Below are positions 50,829-63,339 of a stretch of DNA of 64,000 nt, piece by piece. Below the pieces are notes generated by a model, which was given only the letters and a program-made list of their open reading frames with translations, ran no database searches and was not told the origin of the DNA. Source of the stretch: Parasponia andersonii (Eukaryota; Streptophyta; Magnoliopsida; Rosales; Cannabaceae). A program made the position numbers and the translations under genes. Within the stretch, counting starts at the first letter, position 1. Each line of letters begins with the position of its first letter. The stretch is taken from assembly GCA_002914805.1 (NCBI GenBank), contig JXTB01000084.1:974817-1038816 (forward strand), written 5' to 3'.

Positions 50829-51884
50829 AAATAACTTGATTGGTTACGTTAAATAACCTGTTTGGTTATCTCAGGTACCTCTAAGAAAAATACCAATTTC
50901 TTTTTTTTTTTGGAAGGGGGCAGTGGAATATTTTTTAAAAGTGATATTTTTCTCAAAAATTATTTTAAAAAATGATATATTTCAAATCATATATGGGATT
51001 TTCAAAAAAATCATCCTATCATGGATTTTTCAATTTTTTGATTTTGGGTATGGATTTTTATAAGAAGCATAAAAAATAATGAGAAATTTAAACTTAGAAC
51101 CCGTTTTGGCCCTCTATTTTTATAAAGAGACCAAAAAATAATAAGACATTTACACTTAGTTGTGCCTTATATTTCACAAATATCTTTATCGCATTTTATT
51201 TACAAAATATCCATTTTTTAGGTACACATTTTATGCCTTAAATATTTGTAGTATACATTTAAAATGTAAATTTATAACTATGATTTACTTTTATAATGTA
51301 AATTTATGCATGTGGTATATATATTTTAAAATGTATATTGATTTTTAGGTATAATTTTTATTCATATAATGTATACCTTGATATACATTTTATGTATAAA
51401 ATATTTGTGCTATAAATTTCTCCCAAAAATGTATAAAATGGGTATTTGTGCAATAAAAATAAAAAAAGAGTATTTATGAAAATATACTTAAGAAAACGGG
51501 TATTTATATAATTCTCTAAAAAGTTTTTAGCATAATGGCTTTGGTTCGAGTTTAAGAAATGGCTAATGTCAAACATTATTAGAACATGGCCGAATTTGTT
51601 AAAAATTTTGCAAAATAACAAAGTTAATAAAAAAAATGCTAAAATATATCAGTTTATTAGTTTATGAACAAAACTCATATCCTAGTAAACTCAATATAAA
51701 ATTGATATACTAATCCATAATTACTGATATACTGATATGAAATTGATATAATAATAATCAAAAATTAATTTATTGATATAAAGTTGATATAATAATACCT
51801 AGTGATTAACTAATAAAATAGATATAAAATATATACTAAAAAATGGTCATTTTACTGCAAATGATTAAAAAAATGAATATGTTT
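50829..51884. other. AT-rich intergenic DNA
   Basis: No gene. Repeated TTGATATAATAATA-type words at 51640-51835 form an irregular tandem array up to the edge of the gypsy element. Confidence 0.4.
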
Positions 51885-53140
51885 AAAATAACTCGTGAAT
51901 TTCACTATTTTGCGTGTAACAAAGCGGTTCCGCACTGGAACCCGTTTTCGACAAATTTTATGTCTAACCAAACACTTTTAGGTGTTCTGAATTTAGTGGT
52001 GACCTCTGTTTCTCAATCTAAGGCTCCGTTTAGAAATTCACTTTTTTAAGAGAACATGTCGGGATCCGGAAACGACCGTCTGAACAACTAGCTGATCAAT
52101 AGAAGACTTTTTTAGCGTTGTCAACTCAGCATAATTACTATTTCCAGGTAGGAGATTCAATTTCCTCGTTTTCTATTATTTTTTCATTAAAATTGGAATT
52201 TATTCTGAAAAATAAAATTTCGTGATTTTATTAAATTAAATTATTTAAATAAATATTTTAATGAACTGTGAATTTGTGAAATATTGTGGACTGCTCTAGA
52301 TATTTTTTGTATGATTTTGTACCAGTTTTAATCTTAGGATTTAGTTAAATCTTAGGAACAACGTTTTTGGATTTTTTAAGTACAAAATATATTTTTATTT
52401 AAAAATTAGAGCATGTCTAGAATGCTAAATCCCTGTATGGTCATTTGAGACTTCACATATTGTACATTTTATATGATCATGCATGAGAGTCATCTTAGAC
52501 ATCACGGTGTTGTAGTAGGCAGACTGGTACACCTACCTTCGGTGAGAGCCCATAAACTCACGCGGGGTTTATTTTCTGACTATCTTTACTCAGTAGGTGT
52601 AAGCATTCGGTATCCCTCTGTCTCATTAGGATTAGACACACGGGTGTCCTTTCGGTTTTCAGAGATAGATGTTAGGTAGGGAGCACTTAATACATGTAGT
52701 ATAAGTTACTCTAGTCATGATGAGATGGTGAGAACTCATGTGAGGTGTTGATTTATATGATGTGCTTTATGCTTGTTTATTATGATTTTCTATATGTTTT
52801 GACCTAAATATCTGGTTTTAGTTTTAGCATAGTTTTTTTATATATGTTTTGAAAGCTTAATATTTATAAAAAATGCTTTCTAGTATTACTAACTATGTAG
52901 GTGTTTTGAGAATTATAAAAGAACTTTCCAAAAAAAGATAAATTGGGTAACGTACTAGGTATTTTATGCTCATCTGCCTACTTTCTCCACAGATGATGTC
53001 CAGTTTGACATTGACGACCAACAAGTGAATTAAGGAGTTTTCTTTTACTCGTAGTTCGTGATTTAGTAATGTTAGGAGTGCGGTAAGACTTATATTTAAG
53101 TCTTCTTAAATAAATAGATTATGCTACTTGAATATGTCTG

Positions 53141-53199
<59 letters not shown>

Positions 53200-53454
53200 A
53201 CTAATTTGATATTAAGGTGTGAATGGTGATGCTCGATTAATTATTTGAATTTGGTTATTCTAAATTATGCAGTCTATGTTTATTGGTGACTATGAACTAT
53301 GGGGTAGGCTCACTGATTGGAATTCCAAATATTTTTATTTATCTTACCGTTTTAAAAATTCAAAACTCTGAAAACATTTTCTTTATAAATTAAGGCATTT
53401 TCAATTCTAGCGAAATTTCTCTTCTGCTATTGCCCTAGGGTTTGGGTCATGATA
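51885..53454 (+). repeat. 5' LTR remnant of the gypsy element
   Basis: Matches 59238-60286 (for example GTTCCGCACT, CGTTTTCGACAAA, GAACATGTCGGGATCC, GGAGCACTTAATACATGTAG). It starts abruptly at ATAACTCGTGAATTTCAC, so its first part has been lost. It contains a (TA)n tract at 53143-53197. Confidence 0.8.
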
Positions 53455-53475
53455 AAAAGTTTTGGTATCAGAGCC

Positions 53476-56400
53476 AGAGATTTAAATACCCCAGACATAG
53501 CACCATTAAACTAGATTGAACTGTTTTTCTTACGATATGCATCATTACCTTACTAATAGTTTGGTATATCATTTCAAACTTTTAAAAATTCCTCTTAGGA
53601 GAGCTCTGAGGCGCCAACCTAGTGTTGAGCCCTCTTTAGTTCCATAAGACTTCAACTAGTTTTTCGAAGCAATGCGTCATGCTTTTCTTAGGATGCAAGG
53701 TCCTAACTATCAGTTTCACTCAGCCACAACAACAGTGTCAACCCAATCAAGTTGACCATCTTTAGAAATTTATGCATCTTCAGCCTAGACAGTATGATGG
53801 AACCCCAAACTCACTAGTTGCTAACGCGTGGTTGCATGAGATGACATGACACTTTCGGACCCTTGGTACTCCTAGAGAGTTCTGGGTTATATTTGCTATA
53901 TCTCGTTTGACAGAAAATACTATCTATTGGTAGGAAACTATTGAGGTTATGTAGAATGTAGACAGCATAATGTGGAAAGAATTTGAAAGGCTTTTCATAG
54001 CATATTATGCAAATGATGATCAACAAGCTGAAGTGGTTGGTCATTTCGAGAGACTGACTTAGGGGAATAAAATAGTGAACCAATACATGATGAAGTTCAT
54101 AGAAATGGTAAGCCTTGCCCTTAGTCCAGCGGTGAGTGACACTTACTGAATTACAAAGTTTAAGAATGGTCTGAATCGAAATATCCAATATCGTATCACT
54201 ATTCACTCATTTGCCACTTTTTCTAAGATAGTGTTAGCTGCCCAACGAGCTGAAGCCATAGAAAATGAGCAGGGTGCAAGAAAGAATAAAAGCAATGATA
54301 AAAAAGTGAACAAGAGGAACCAAAGACAATGGTCTGCCTAAGGTTCACCATACAACGAAAGCTATACTAGTAGTAGATCATCAGGTAAAAGCAGGTTCAG
54401 TTCCTATACGTGTTACTACTATGGTCAGCGGGGCCATAAGAGGAATGAATGCCCAAAACGTCTGCAGGAATCCCTTCTTTCTCAAGGAGGACCACCTGGA
54501 AGCTATTCTGGTTCAGCATCTCACCATAATACTCAAGCTAGGTCTCAGCCATCTCAGGGTGTTTCCCAAGCTTTTTCATCTCTACCACTTTACCAGCACC
54601 AATACTGCCCCCCTAAGGTTACACTCAGAATTTTCAGACCCTTCAGGCTTCAGGGAGTTAAGGAGGGTGTGGATATGATAGCAGTGGACCCAAATCTAGC
54701 AGCAGCTATCCTGGACAAGGAAGAGGCAATAAGGGAAAAAGAAAAATCACTGGCCAAGCTTATGCAATTTCTGGAACTGATGGTACAAATAAAAATACTG
54801 GCCGAGGCATTGTTGACAGAATGGTTCTTATTTTACACTCTTGGGTACGTATTTTGTTTGAGACTAGTGCATCTCATTCATTTATATCCTTGTTATTTTT
54901 TCAATTTTTGAGGTTAGAATATTCTGAATTAGATTATGTCTTGACTTTAAGAACACCTATGGGTAGAGTAGCTGATGTGTCTAGTATGTGTAAATCTTAT
55001 TGTGTAGTGATTAATGGTAAAGAATTACTTACTGATTTATTTATGTTGCCAATGAACCAATATGATGTAATACTCGGTATAGATTGGTTATTCAAGTATC
55101 GAGCTATTGTCGATTGTTATGATAAATGAGTGACACTTTATTTGGACGATGGATAACTTATAATATATCAAGCTCAAATGAATTCATTGAAACCAAGTTC
55201 TATTCTGAAAGCCTATTTGGGTGGTAGGAAGAAACTTGAGTATTATGGGAACTTATTTACCATTGATGGCGAGATGAGAACTAATGATCAAGACCCATGG
55301 ATACCGGTGGTGAGCATATATCCAGAGATATTTCTAAAAGATTTACCAGAGCTACCACCATATAGAGAGATCGAGTTCTGCATTGACCCTGTTCCTGGGG
55401 ATCAGCCAGTTTTTATTTCAGCCTACCGCATGTCTCCTGCAGAAATGAACGAATTAAGAGAACAGTTTGATGATTTGATATCCAAGGGTTTCATTCAGAG
55501 TAGCACTTCCCTTTAGGGTGCTCTTGTTTTGTTTGCTAAGAAAGTTGACGGTACTTTAAGGCTTTGTGTGGACTACAAGAAGTTAAACCAATTGACAATA
55601 AAGAACAAGTATCATTTGCCAAGGATTAATGAACTGTTTGATCAACTTGGTAGTTCAAGATTATTCTCCAAGATTAACTTGAGGTCAAGTTATTATCAGT
55701 TGAAGATAAGAGAGGAGGATATACCAAAAATAGCATTCAGAACTCGTTACGATTACTTTGAATTTTTGGTAATGTCTTTTGGTTTGACGAATGGACCTAC
55801 AGCTTTTATGGATCTCATGAACTAGATTTTCAGGCTGTACTTGGATCGTTTTGTAGTTATTTTTATTGATGATATCCTGGTGTATTCCAAGACCTAGGAA
55901 GATCATGTCGAACATTTGAGGATAATGACTGAAGTTTTGAGAAGTCAACGGTCATATGCCAAGCGATCAAAATGTGCCTTCTAGATCTCAGAAGTTAAAT
56001 TTTTGGGGCATGTAATTTCACAAGAAGGTATCTCAATCGATTCTACTAAAGTAGAAGCTATTCTAAAGTGGGAAAGACCAAAGAATATGACAGAGATAAG
56101 AAGTTTCCTCAATTTAATAGCCTATTATCATCATTTTTTCCAGAATTTCTCAAAGGTTACATTACCAGTGATAAGGTTGAATAGGAAAGATGTCAAGTTT
56201 GTTTGGAATAGTAATTGTGAAGAAGCTTTCAAGAAACTGAAGCACAGTTTGATAACTACACCAGTTCTTACTATACTTGAGATCAGTAAACCTTACGTGG
56301 TATATACCGATGCTTTTAAGACAGGATTATGATTTGTTCTGATGTAAAATGGTCGAATTGTAGCATATACTTCTCATCAATTAAAGCCATATGAGAGAAA

Positions 56401-58222
56401 CTATCCTCTCCATGACTTAGAACTTGTAGCAATAATTTTCGCACTCAAAATTTGGAGTTGCTATCTGAATAGTGTGAAATTCGAAGTATTCACTGATCAT
56501 AAGAGTTTGAAATATCTCTTCATCTAACAGGATCTGAATTTAAGGCAACAAAGATGGGTTAAGTATATGAAAAACTATGACTTCAAACTAGAGTACCATC
56601 ATGGCAAGGCCAATGTTGTCGCTGACACTTTGAGTAAAAAAATCTCATAGTATATTAGCTGTACTTATTTTTCAAGATTGGAAGAACTTAGTGGCTATTA
56701 GTGATTATAACTTACAGTATTTCAAGTCCGGTAATGTTGCTTATCTCAGTAATGTCGTTGCCATACCTACACTTCTCCAAACTGTACAGTAAAGTCAATG
56801 GCAAGACCAAGAGTTGAGGACAATCTAGAATCAACTTGAAAATAGTGAATAATTAGAAGGTTGGAGTACAAATAGAGAATGATTTGTGCTTTTCAGACGA
56901 AAGTTAGCAATAGCCAATGATCCTCATCTTAGAAAGATCATTCTTATTGAAGCTCATAAGTCTAACTTTGCAGTACATCCTGGTAACAAAAAGATGTATC
57001 ATGATCAGAAGAGACAGTATTGGTGGAAAGGTATGAAACGTGATGTAGCTACTTTTGTGGCTAAGTACATGACATGTTAGCAAATCAAAGCTGAATACCA
57101 GAAACTAGCTAGACTGCTATAGCTTTTACCCATTCCAGAGTGGAAATGAGATAAGATCACAATAGATTTTGTGATGGGTTTGCCAATGACACGAAGAAAG
57201 AATGACGCAGTTTGGGTGATCATTGATCGTATGATGAAAACTTCTCATTTCATATCGATTAGGTCTGATTTTTCACTCAACAAGCTTAGTCGTCTTTATA
57301 TTGAGAATGTTGTCGATTGCATAGAGTGCCATCAAGCATAATATCTAACATAGACCCAAGATTTACATCCAAGTTCTGGAGAGCTTAGCAAAGAGCTTTG
57401 TAGACAGAACTAAATCTCAGTATTGCTCACAATTCTCAGATAGATAGCTAATCTAAAAGGACTATTCAGACTCTAGAAGACATGCTTCGCTCTTGTATAC
57501 TGGATTTTGGTGGAAGTTGAGATGATCACCTGTCATTGGTGGAGTTTGCTTACAACAACTGCTACCAAACCAGTCTTGGCATAGCTCCATACAAGGTATT
57601 ATATGGGAGACCATATAGATCACTCTTGTATTGAGCTGATGCAGAAGAACGTGTTACTCTTTGGCCAGAACTGATACAAGATACTATTGAGAAAATTAAA
57701 AAGATTCAGGAGAGACTTAAAGTTATGCAGAGTTGTCAGAAAAGTTATACGAACCCAAAAAGACGTGAAGTAGAGTTCGAAATTGGTGATCAAGTATTCT
57801 TAAAAATGAGGCCAAGGCGTGGAATTACTAGATTTAGGCTTAAAGGCAAATTGGCTCCAAGATATATTGGACCATTTGAGATTACTACTAGAATTGGAGC
57901 TGTAGCATATCGTTTGGATTTGTCACCATAATTAGGCCGAGCGTATAATGTTTTTCATGTTTTGATACTCAGGAAGTATGTGCCTAACCCATTGCATGTT
58001 ATTCAATTTATGGAAGTGCCATTACAAGAAGATATAACATATAAGGAACAACCAGTCCGAATACTGGGGAGACAGCTCAAAGTGCTTCGAAATAGAGAAA
58101 TACCACTTGTCAAGGTTCTTTGGCAATACTATAAGGAAGATGAAGCCATTTGGGAACTAGAAATAGAAATGTATGAAATATATCCTCATTTATTTAACTT
58201 TCAACTTGAAATTATACTTTGA
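53476..58222 (+). pseudogene. Gypsy gag-pol polyprotein remnant
   Basis: Domains in order: a gag remnant (53580-54300); a zinc knuckle near 54410 whose second Cys is Tyr (CYYYGQRGHKRNEC); a protease near 54850 whose Asp-Thr-Gly site is now Glu-Thr-Ser (LFETSASHSFIS); reverse transcriptase 55390-55990 with an intact FIDD box near 55863; RNase H 56290-56650; the integrase zinc region near 56960-57080 and its core from about 57150; and a chromodomain-like end 58040-58200. More than twenty stops and some frameshifts interrupt it, and the protease site and zinc knuckle are altered, so no active product can be made. Confidence 0.88.
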
Positions 58223-58266
58223 CCCTTTTATTCAAATTTCGAGACGAAATTTTTTTAAAGGGGAGA

Positions 58267-60285
58267 TGATATAAAATCCTAAATTTTATAAAGGTAATTA
58301 AGTAATTTTAATTCAAAAGTATTTTAGTAATTTTATATTTTTGGATTAATTAAATAAAAATATGAAAATATTTCAAATTAAATCATTGATGTTGAACCTA
58401 GACAAAATAAATTCTAAGTGCATTTGGGACTAAAGTGAAAGAATCTTTTCAAAATTTGTGGCCAAAGTAGAATTTCAGAAACTTTTTTTCGGTCTAGTTA
58501 GGTAGTGACACGTGTCTCACTACCAACAGTTTCTGAAAATTTCATAAAAACCCCCACTTTTTTTCTTCTTCTTCGCGAAGGCCCCTGAAGCCACACTCTA
58601 TGTTACTATTCACCACTGGGCCACTAGCCACCGTCGTGCCCGATGGACCTGCCCGCATTTACCGTAAGCCGCCGCCGAATCAGCGTCGGGTATCGCCATC
58701 ATGAACCATCACTCCTCACCGGAAAAAAGACCGCCCAAAATCACCGCCATTGGACTGGATTTTTGCCCGCTGTTTCTTTTTTCGACGTCCGATCAATCGC
58801 CATCGTCATCATTGAACTCGTCTCGACGCCAACTTTCATTTCTGACCACTCTCAGCCTCTAACTCGGCTCCAGTGAGAAGTTGGTTACTATAGTATTTTT
58901 ATAATATTAAATTTTTGTAGTATTTTTCTAATTATTTCGGAATTGAGTTATTTTGCCCTAGAAAATTATACTACGTGAAAGAGGAGATTTAAACATGAGA
59001 TCTCATAATTTTGAAGTGTTGAAATGGTAACCGGAAGGTAGTTAATTATTGATATGAAAAAGAGGCATTTTTCTAATTATTTTCAAAATGTGGTATTTTA
59101 TAATTTTTGGATTTTTGAGCCTATTTAATGCTTGGGATCTCGAAACTGAGTTTTGACTTCGAATTTGGATTTAGTGAGGTCGGAACATGAATTTTGATAT
59201 AAAATATCACTATTTTCTGAAGTGGCACGAAAATTGAGAAAATAACTCATGAATTTCACCGTTTTGCGTGCCACCGGCTAGTTCCGCACTAGTACCCGTT
59301 TTCGACAAAATCTATGTCTGACCCAACGTTTTGGAGTGTTCTGAATTCAGTGGTGACCTCTATTTCTCAATCTGAGGCTCTATTTAGAAATTCATTTTTT
59401 CAAGAGAACATGTCGGGATCCAAAAATGACCTTCTGAACAACTAGTTGATCAATAGAGGATTTTTCTAGCGTCGTCAACTCAACATAATTACTATTTCGA
59501 GGTAGGGGATTTAATTTCCTTATTTTCTATTATTTTTCATTAAAATTAGAATTTATGTCATACAGAGAGCACTCAATACATGTAGTATAAGTTGCTCTAG
59601 TCGTGAAAAGATGATGAGAGCTCATGTGATGTGTTTTATGCATATTTATTATGATTTTCTATGTGTTTTGACCTGGACATCTAGTTTTGGTTTTAGCATG
59701 GTTTTCTATATATATTTCGAAAGCTTAATATTTATAAAAATGCTTTATAGTATTACTAATCATGCAGGTGTTTTAAGAATGATAAAAGAATTTTCCCAAG
59801 AAAGGGAAATTGGGTAATTTACTGGGTATTTTATGCTCACTCCCCTACTTTCTCCACAGGTGGTATCTAGTGTGACATTGACGATCAACAAACGGATTAA
59901 GAAGTTATCTTTTACTCTTAGTTCGTAACTTAGAAATGAATGGGGTGCGGATTTAAGACTTGTATTTAAGTCTTATTAAATAAATAGATTATGCTGCTTA
60001 AATATATTTGTAAAGTGTATATATATACCACACTAGTTTGATATTGAGGTGTGAATGGTAATGCTCGATTAATTATTTTAATTTAGTTATTCTAAATTAT
60101 TCAGTCTATGTATATTAGGGACTATGAACTGTGGGATAGGCTCACTGGTTAGAATTCCAAATATTTTTATTTATCGTGCCGTTTTAAAAATTCAAAACCC
60201 TTAAAACTTTTTCTTTATAAATTAAGAAATTTCCAATTCTAGCGAAATTCTCTTTTTGTCACTGTCCTAGAATTTGGGTCGTTAC

Positions 60286-60286
<1 letters not shown>
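58267..60286 (+). repeat. 3' LTR of the gypsy element
   Basis: Starts TGATATAAAATCCTAAATTT after the purine tract and ends GGGTCGTTACA, giving TG...CA ends. A GC-rich island at 58580-58870 has an open frame of 77 codons with no family match, probably LTR leader sequence. An internal deletion relative to the 5' LTR lies near 59565. Confidence 0.8.
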
Positions 60287-60321
<35 letters not shown>

Positions 60322-60323
<2 letters not shown>

Positions 60324-60842
60324 TTGCCAATCTAATATGTATTTTTTTTTTACCTATGGGTAGGTATTTTTTTTTTAGCTGTTGGATCACCATCTAATAG
60401 TGATCTAATAGTTATAATGAAGTACATAAAAAGACGTGCATCATTAATGATTTTTCTCTCTCTTACTTTTTACAATAAAAAAATATATATACTAAATTTT
60501 CATTGGCCAAATTGATACCTATGCATAGGTAAAAAAAAAAAATANCTTTTTACAATAAAAAAAAGTATATGCTAAATTTTCATTGGCCAAATTGATACCT
60601 ATGTATAGGTAAAAAAAAAAATACTTACTGGATTGGTATTTTTTTTTTTACCTATGCATAGGTATCAATTTAGCCAATGAAAATTTAGCATGCACATTTT
60701 TTTATTGTAAAAAATAAGAGAGAAAAAGAGCATTAATGATGTACGTCTTTTTATGCATTTCATTATAATAGTGATCCAACGGCTAAAAAAAAAATACCTA
60801 CCCATAAGTAAAAAAAAAAAAATGCTTATTGGATTGGCGACC
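60322..60842. mobile_element. Inverted pair of MITE copies C and D inside a (TA)n tract
   Basis: Copy C (from GGTTGCCAATCTAATATGTA at 60322) and copy D (reverse, about 60625 to TTGGCGACC at 60842) lie head to head, making a potential hairpin of roughly 500 bases. (TA)n tracts flank both sides. Within copy C about 75 bases are repeated on either side of the unresolved N at 60545 (TTTTTACAATAAAAAA to GATACCTATG), which suggests an assembly join. Confidence 0.7.
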
Positions 60843-61181
60843 ATATATATATATATATATACACGTAAATACCTGTAAATATGGGTTCCAACTTCCAACC
60901 AGCTAATAGGGTACATGACAGATGGAAAAAAAAAATCTAAAAGGAGTATTAAACGTGTTAGGTAGATAAGGAAGTAAGGGATTTCAGTGGGAAGGTTGTT
61001 GGGATTGTAATATTTAGATGATATCGATCGCCTAACATTAATTTGTTGAATCTCAAGTCTTTCACGTCTCTGTATTTGTAAATTTATCATATTAATGCGA
61101 TATGATCATCGGTAATATCCTATATAGCCCTTCTACTTCCTCATCTCCACCATATATAGCACATACATTATTACTCCTCCC

Positions 61182-61232
<51 letters not shown>

Positions 61233-61238
61233 TCTGAA

Positions 61239-61385
61239 ATGAATTTCAGTCCAAAAGTTAATCTGTTTCTAATTGTGTCTCTTGTTTTCGCTTCTTCAAT
61301 AATTTGCGCCAGTAGTACTACTCATGCAAGGAAGCTTCTGCTGACCGATAGTGGTGACCAAGCTTTGCTTTTGCTCAAGCTTTAG
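61239..61385 (+). CDS. Small secreted-peptide-like ORF (48 residues), possibly truncated
   Basis: ATG at 61239 opens MNFSPKVNLFLIVSLVFASS followed by IICASSTTHARKLLL and stops at TAG 61383-61385. The first about 25 residues are a textbook signal peptide and ARKLL is a common start of small plant apoplastic proteins. A TATA box (catatatagc, about 61150) and a (CT)n/(TA)n leader (61186-61230) precede it. In another frame the DNA across the stop reads AFAQALASAG, so a small frameshift may have cut short a longer Ala/Gln-rich secreted protein. No family is assigned. Confidence 0.45.
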   Translation: MNFSPKVNLFLIVSLVFASSIICASSTTHARKLLLTDSGDQALLLLKL

Positions 61386-61425
61386 CTTCTGCTGGTATTG
61401 TCTCTTACTATGATTGCACTTTATG

Positions 61426-61460
<35 letters not shown>

Positions 61461-62706
61461 CATATAAATTTCGGAATAAAATTCATTTACCATAGATATA
61501 TAGAGACATAATTCAATAGGCATTCTTTTTACTTATATATTTTTAGGTATTTTTTTATCACTTATTATGATTTGAGTAGTTAAAAAAAATAATGTAATAA
61601 TAATAAATACACGCTATTTAATGCGCTCTCCCTATATTTTAAAAAAAATAACGAATTTTAATTAGATAAAATAATTCTTATAAATGAGTGTTTTTTTATA
61701 TAAAAAAAAAAACTACTAAGATTGTTGAATAGATAATTATATATATTTCTTTAGTTGGATCTTTATATTGTGATAACTGTTTTTATCGATTCTATGTTGA
61801 TGAAGCAACTGTGAAGAATTGAATTTTTTCATTTATGCGTATTTGGCTGGTTCACTATTAATATATAGTGTCCCTCAATTAGCATACGGGCGTTCACTAG
61901 TATAATAGTGCATGTCTCTCGCTCATCTTGTACTGTGCGTAATAACAAATAAATAGAAATAAAGTTTACAGAGATCTTAGAACAGTTGCGAGCCAATAAA
62001 AAGAATCTAATGGAATTCGATTATACCATGATTAATTTGCTAAAGAGAAATTGTATGAAAATTACTGATCATATTGTATATTGAAGACATATGTTGAAGG
62101 GTTTCTGAGTAAAATGACTTTAGAGGTCTTCCAAGCAAAATGGTATACATTTAAAAATAGACAATATTATGTCGAAGAAAAGAAGCTACCTAATTGGCAC
62201 ACCCGGCGAAGTAGAGGCCAATTTCATTTTCAAAGGTATTGAACCGGGAGTATAATATATTAACTACACGCACGATATCTCCAATATAATCTCAAGCTTC
62301 GATCAGCATCAGTATTAAAGTAAGGTCCCTAAATTTTAGATGCTAGATTTCTCATTCTTATTTGTGTTTCTTGTCTATGTTTTGTATAAAAAGTACATAA
62401 ATGGAAACGTTGGTCTACAAGAATGACGCAAAGCTATCAACTTATTTCACTATGAAGAGAAACTAACTACTCAAATAATATACTTTTGCAACTCACTGTA
62501 TATCATTATCACCATAACCAAAAGCTACCATGAACTCATATACATGCGTATGTATACGAACTTAAGACCATATTTCGACGTAGTACGTTCTATATATTAT
62601 TAAGTACTTAAAATTCATACTGTTTTTCAGTCATGGGCTCCATAATTTCTGTCCACCTAAAGTACTTAATTCTATATTTCAAATTCAAACAGTGTAGGGT
62701 TTACGT
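61386..62706. other. Intergenic DNA downstream of the secreted ORF
   Basis: A (TA)n tract at about 61430-61456; otherwise AT-rich with no recognisable gene. The part just below 62707 is the 3' UTR of the inhibitor gene. Confidence 0.4.
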
Positions 62707-63339
62707 TCATGGATCAGCTACGCTTCCAAAACCAGACGACGCGAGTTTGTTAACGAGAGCCAACGCGTTACTCGTAATACAACTCGCTCTCGAAACCTTC
62801 GCCCGTATCAACATCACTTCTTTAATTCCCCTCTTTTGGCCCTGAAACCCCTCCAAGCACGTGTCGGCGTCGGTGAGCGCCGCGCTCAGCCACGTGTTGA
62901 GGTCGCCTATTTGAGTCCCCAGCGTTCTCTTGCTCAGATTCCTAAGAATCCCAAGCGATTGGTGGAGCTCGTCAATGGCGTTCCCAAAGAGCTCCACGCA
63001 ATCCGAGAGAGCCGCTTTGTAACTCCTTCCTCTCGTCGGGTTGTTGTACCGGTTCAGCTTGACCAGGTACCGAGCCACGCCCTTCGCCTCGCTCAGCGTC
63101 ACCGAGACGCCCGCCCTCGCCCACACGACGGGCCTGTCCTTCGCCGCACTGGAGAAGGGCGCCAGGGAGCGGATGCAGAGGTTGCGGTACCTCGTTACGC
63201 TGCAGGCGTCTCGGACATATTTGTCGCCGGTGGCACCGCCATTTGCGGTGACGGACCGAGCAGCGAAAGCCACCGTCGTACATATATAAGCAAGCAGGAT
63301 TAAGGGCGTGGAATGTTTGTTGGCGAATTTTGGTGCCAT
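62707..63339 (-). CDS. Pectin methylesterase inhibitor / invertase inhibitor domain protein
   Basis: Single exon, 210 residues. A signal peptide covers about 1-27 (TPLILLAYICTTVAFAA), then the four-helix PMEI domain with the two conserved cysteine pairs: C46 and C55 in ACSVTRYRNLC, then C114 (LSDCVELFGNAIDEL) and C161 (TWLSAALTDADTCLEGF). A fifth cysteine, C187, lies near the end. Proteins of this family enter the cell wall and block pectin methylesterase or acid invertase; sequence alone does not decide which, though the helical C-terminal part is like PMEI. The coding region is much richer in G+C than the surrounding DNA, which explains the long open frames on the other strand. Lack of introns is normal for the family. 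Confidence 0.92.
   Translation of the reverse strand: MAPKFANKHSTPLILLAYICTTVAFAARSVTANGGATGDKYVRDACSVTRYRNLCIRSLAPFSSAAKDRPVVWARAGVSVTLSEAKGVARYLVKLNRYNNPTRGRSYKAALSDCVELFGNAIDELHQSLGILRNLSKRTLGTQIGDLNTWLSAALTDADTCLEGFQGQKRGIKEVMLIRAKVSRASCITSNALALVNKLASSGFGSVADP

Larger units (their letters stand above)
51885..60286 (+). mobile_element. Decayed Ty3/gypsy retrotransposon, chromovirus-like
   Basis: Order on the plus strand: 5' LTR remnant (51885-53454), tRNA-Met-type primer site TGGTATCAGAGCC (53463-53475), gag, protease, RT, RNase H, integrase and chromodomain-like end (to about 58220), purine tract AAAGGGGAGA (about 58257-58266), and 3' LTR (58267-60286). The 5' LTR lacks about 970 bases that begin the 3' LTR, while the 3' LTR lacks about 480 bases (near 59565) present in the 5' copy. 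The domain order with a C-terminal chromo-like segment and LTRs over 2 kb fits the Tekay/Del group of chromoviruses. It is inactive. Confidence 0.88.

Noticed and set aside
53814..54206. 130-codon minus-strand open frame
   Set aside because: It is antisense to the decayed gag of the gypsy element.
58643..58876. 77-codon open frame in a GC-rich island
   Set aside because: It lies inside the 3' LTR of the gypsy element and has no homology that I recognise.
62836..63303. 155-codon plus-strand open frame
   Set aside because: It is antisense to the PMEI-type gene, whose GC-rich codons suppress stops on the other strand.
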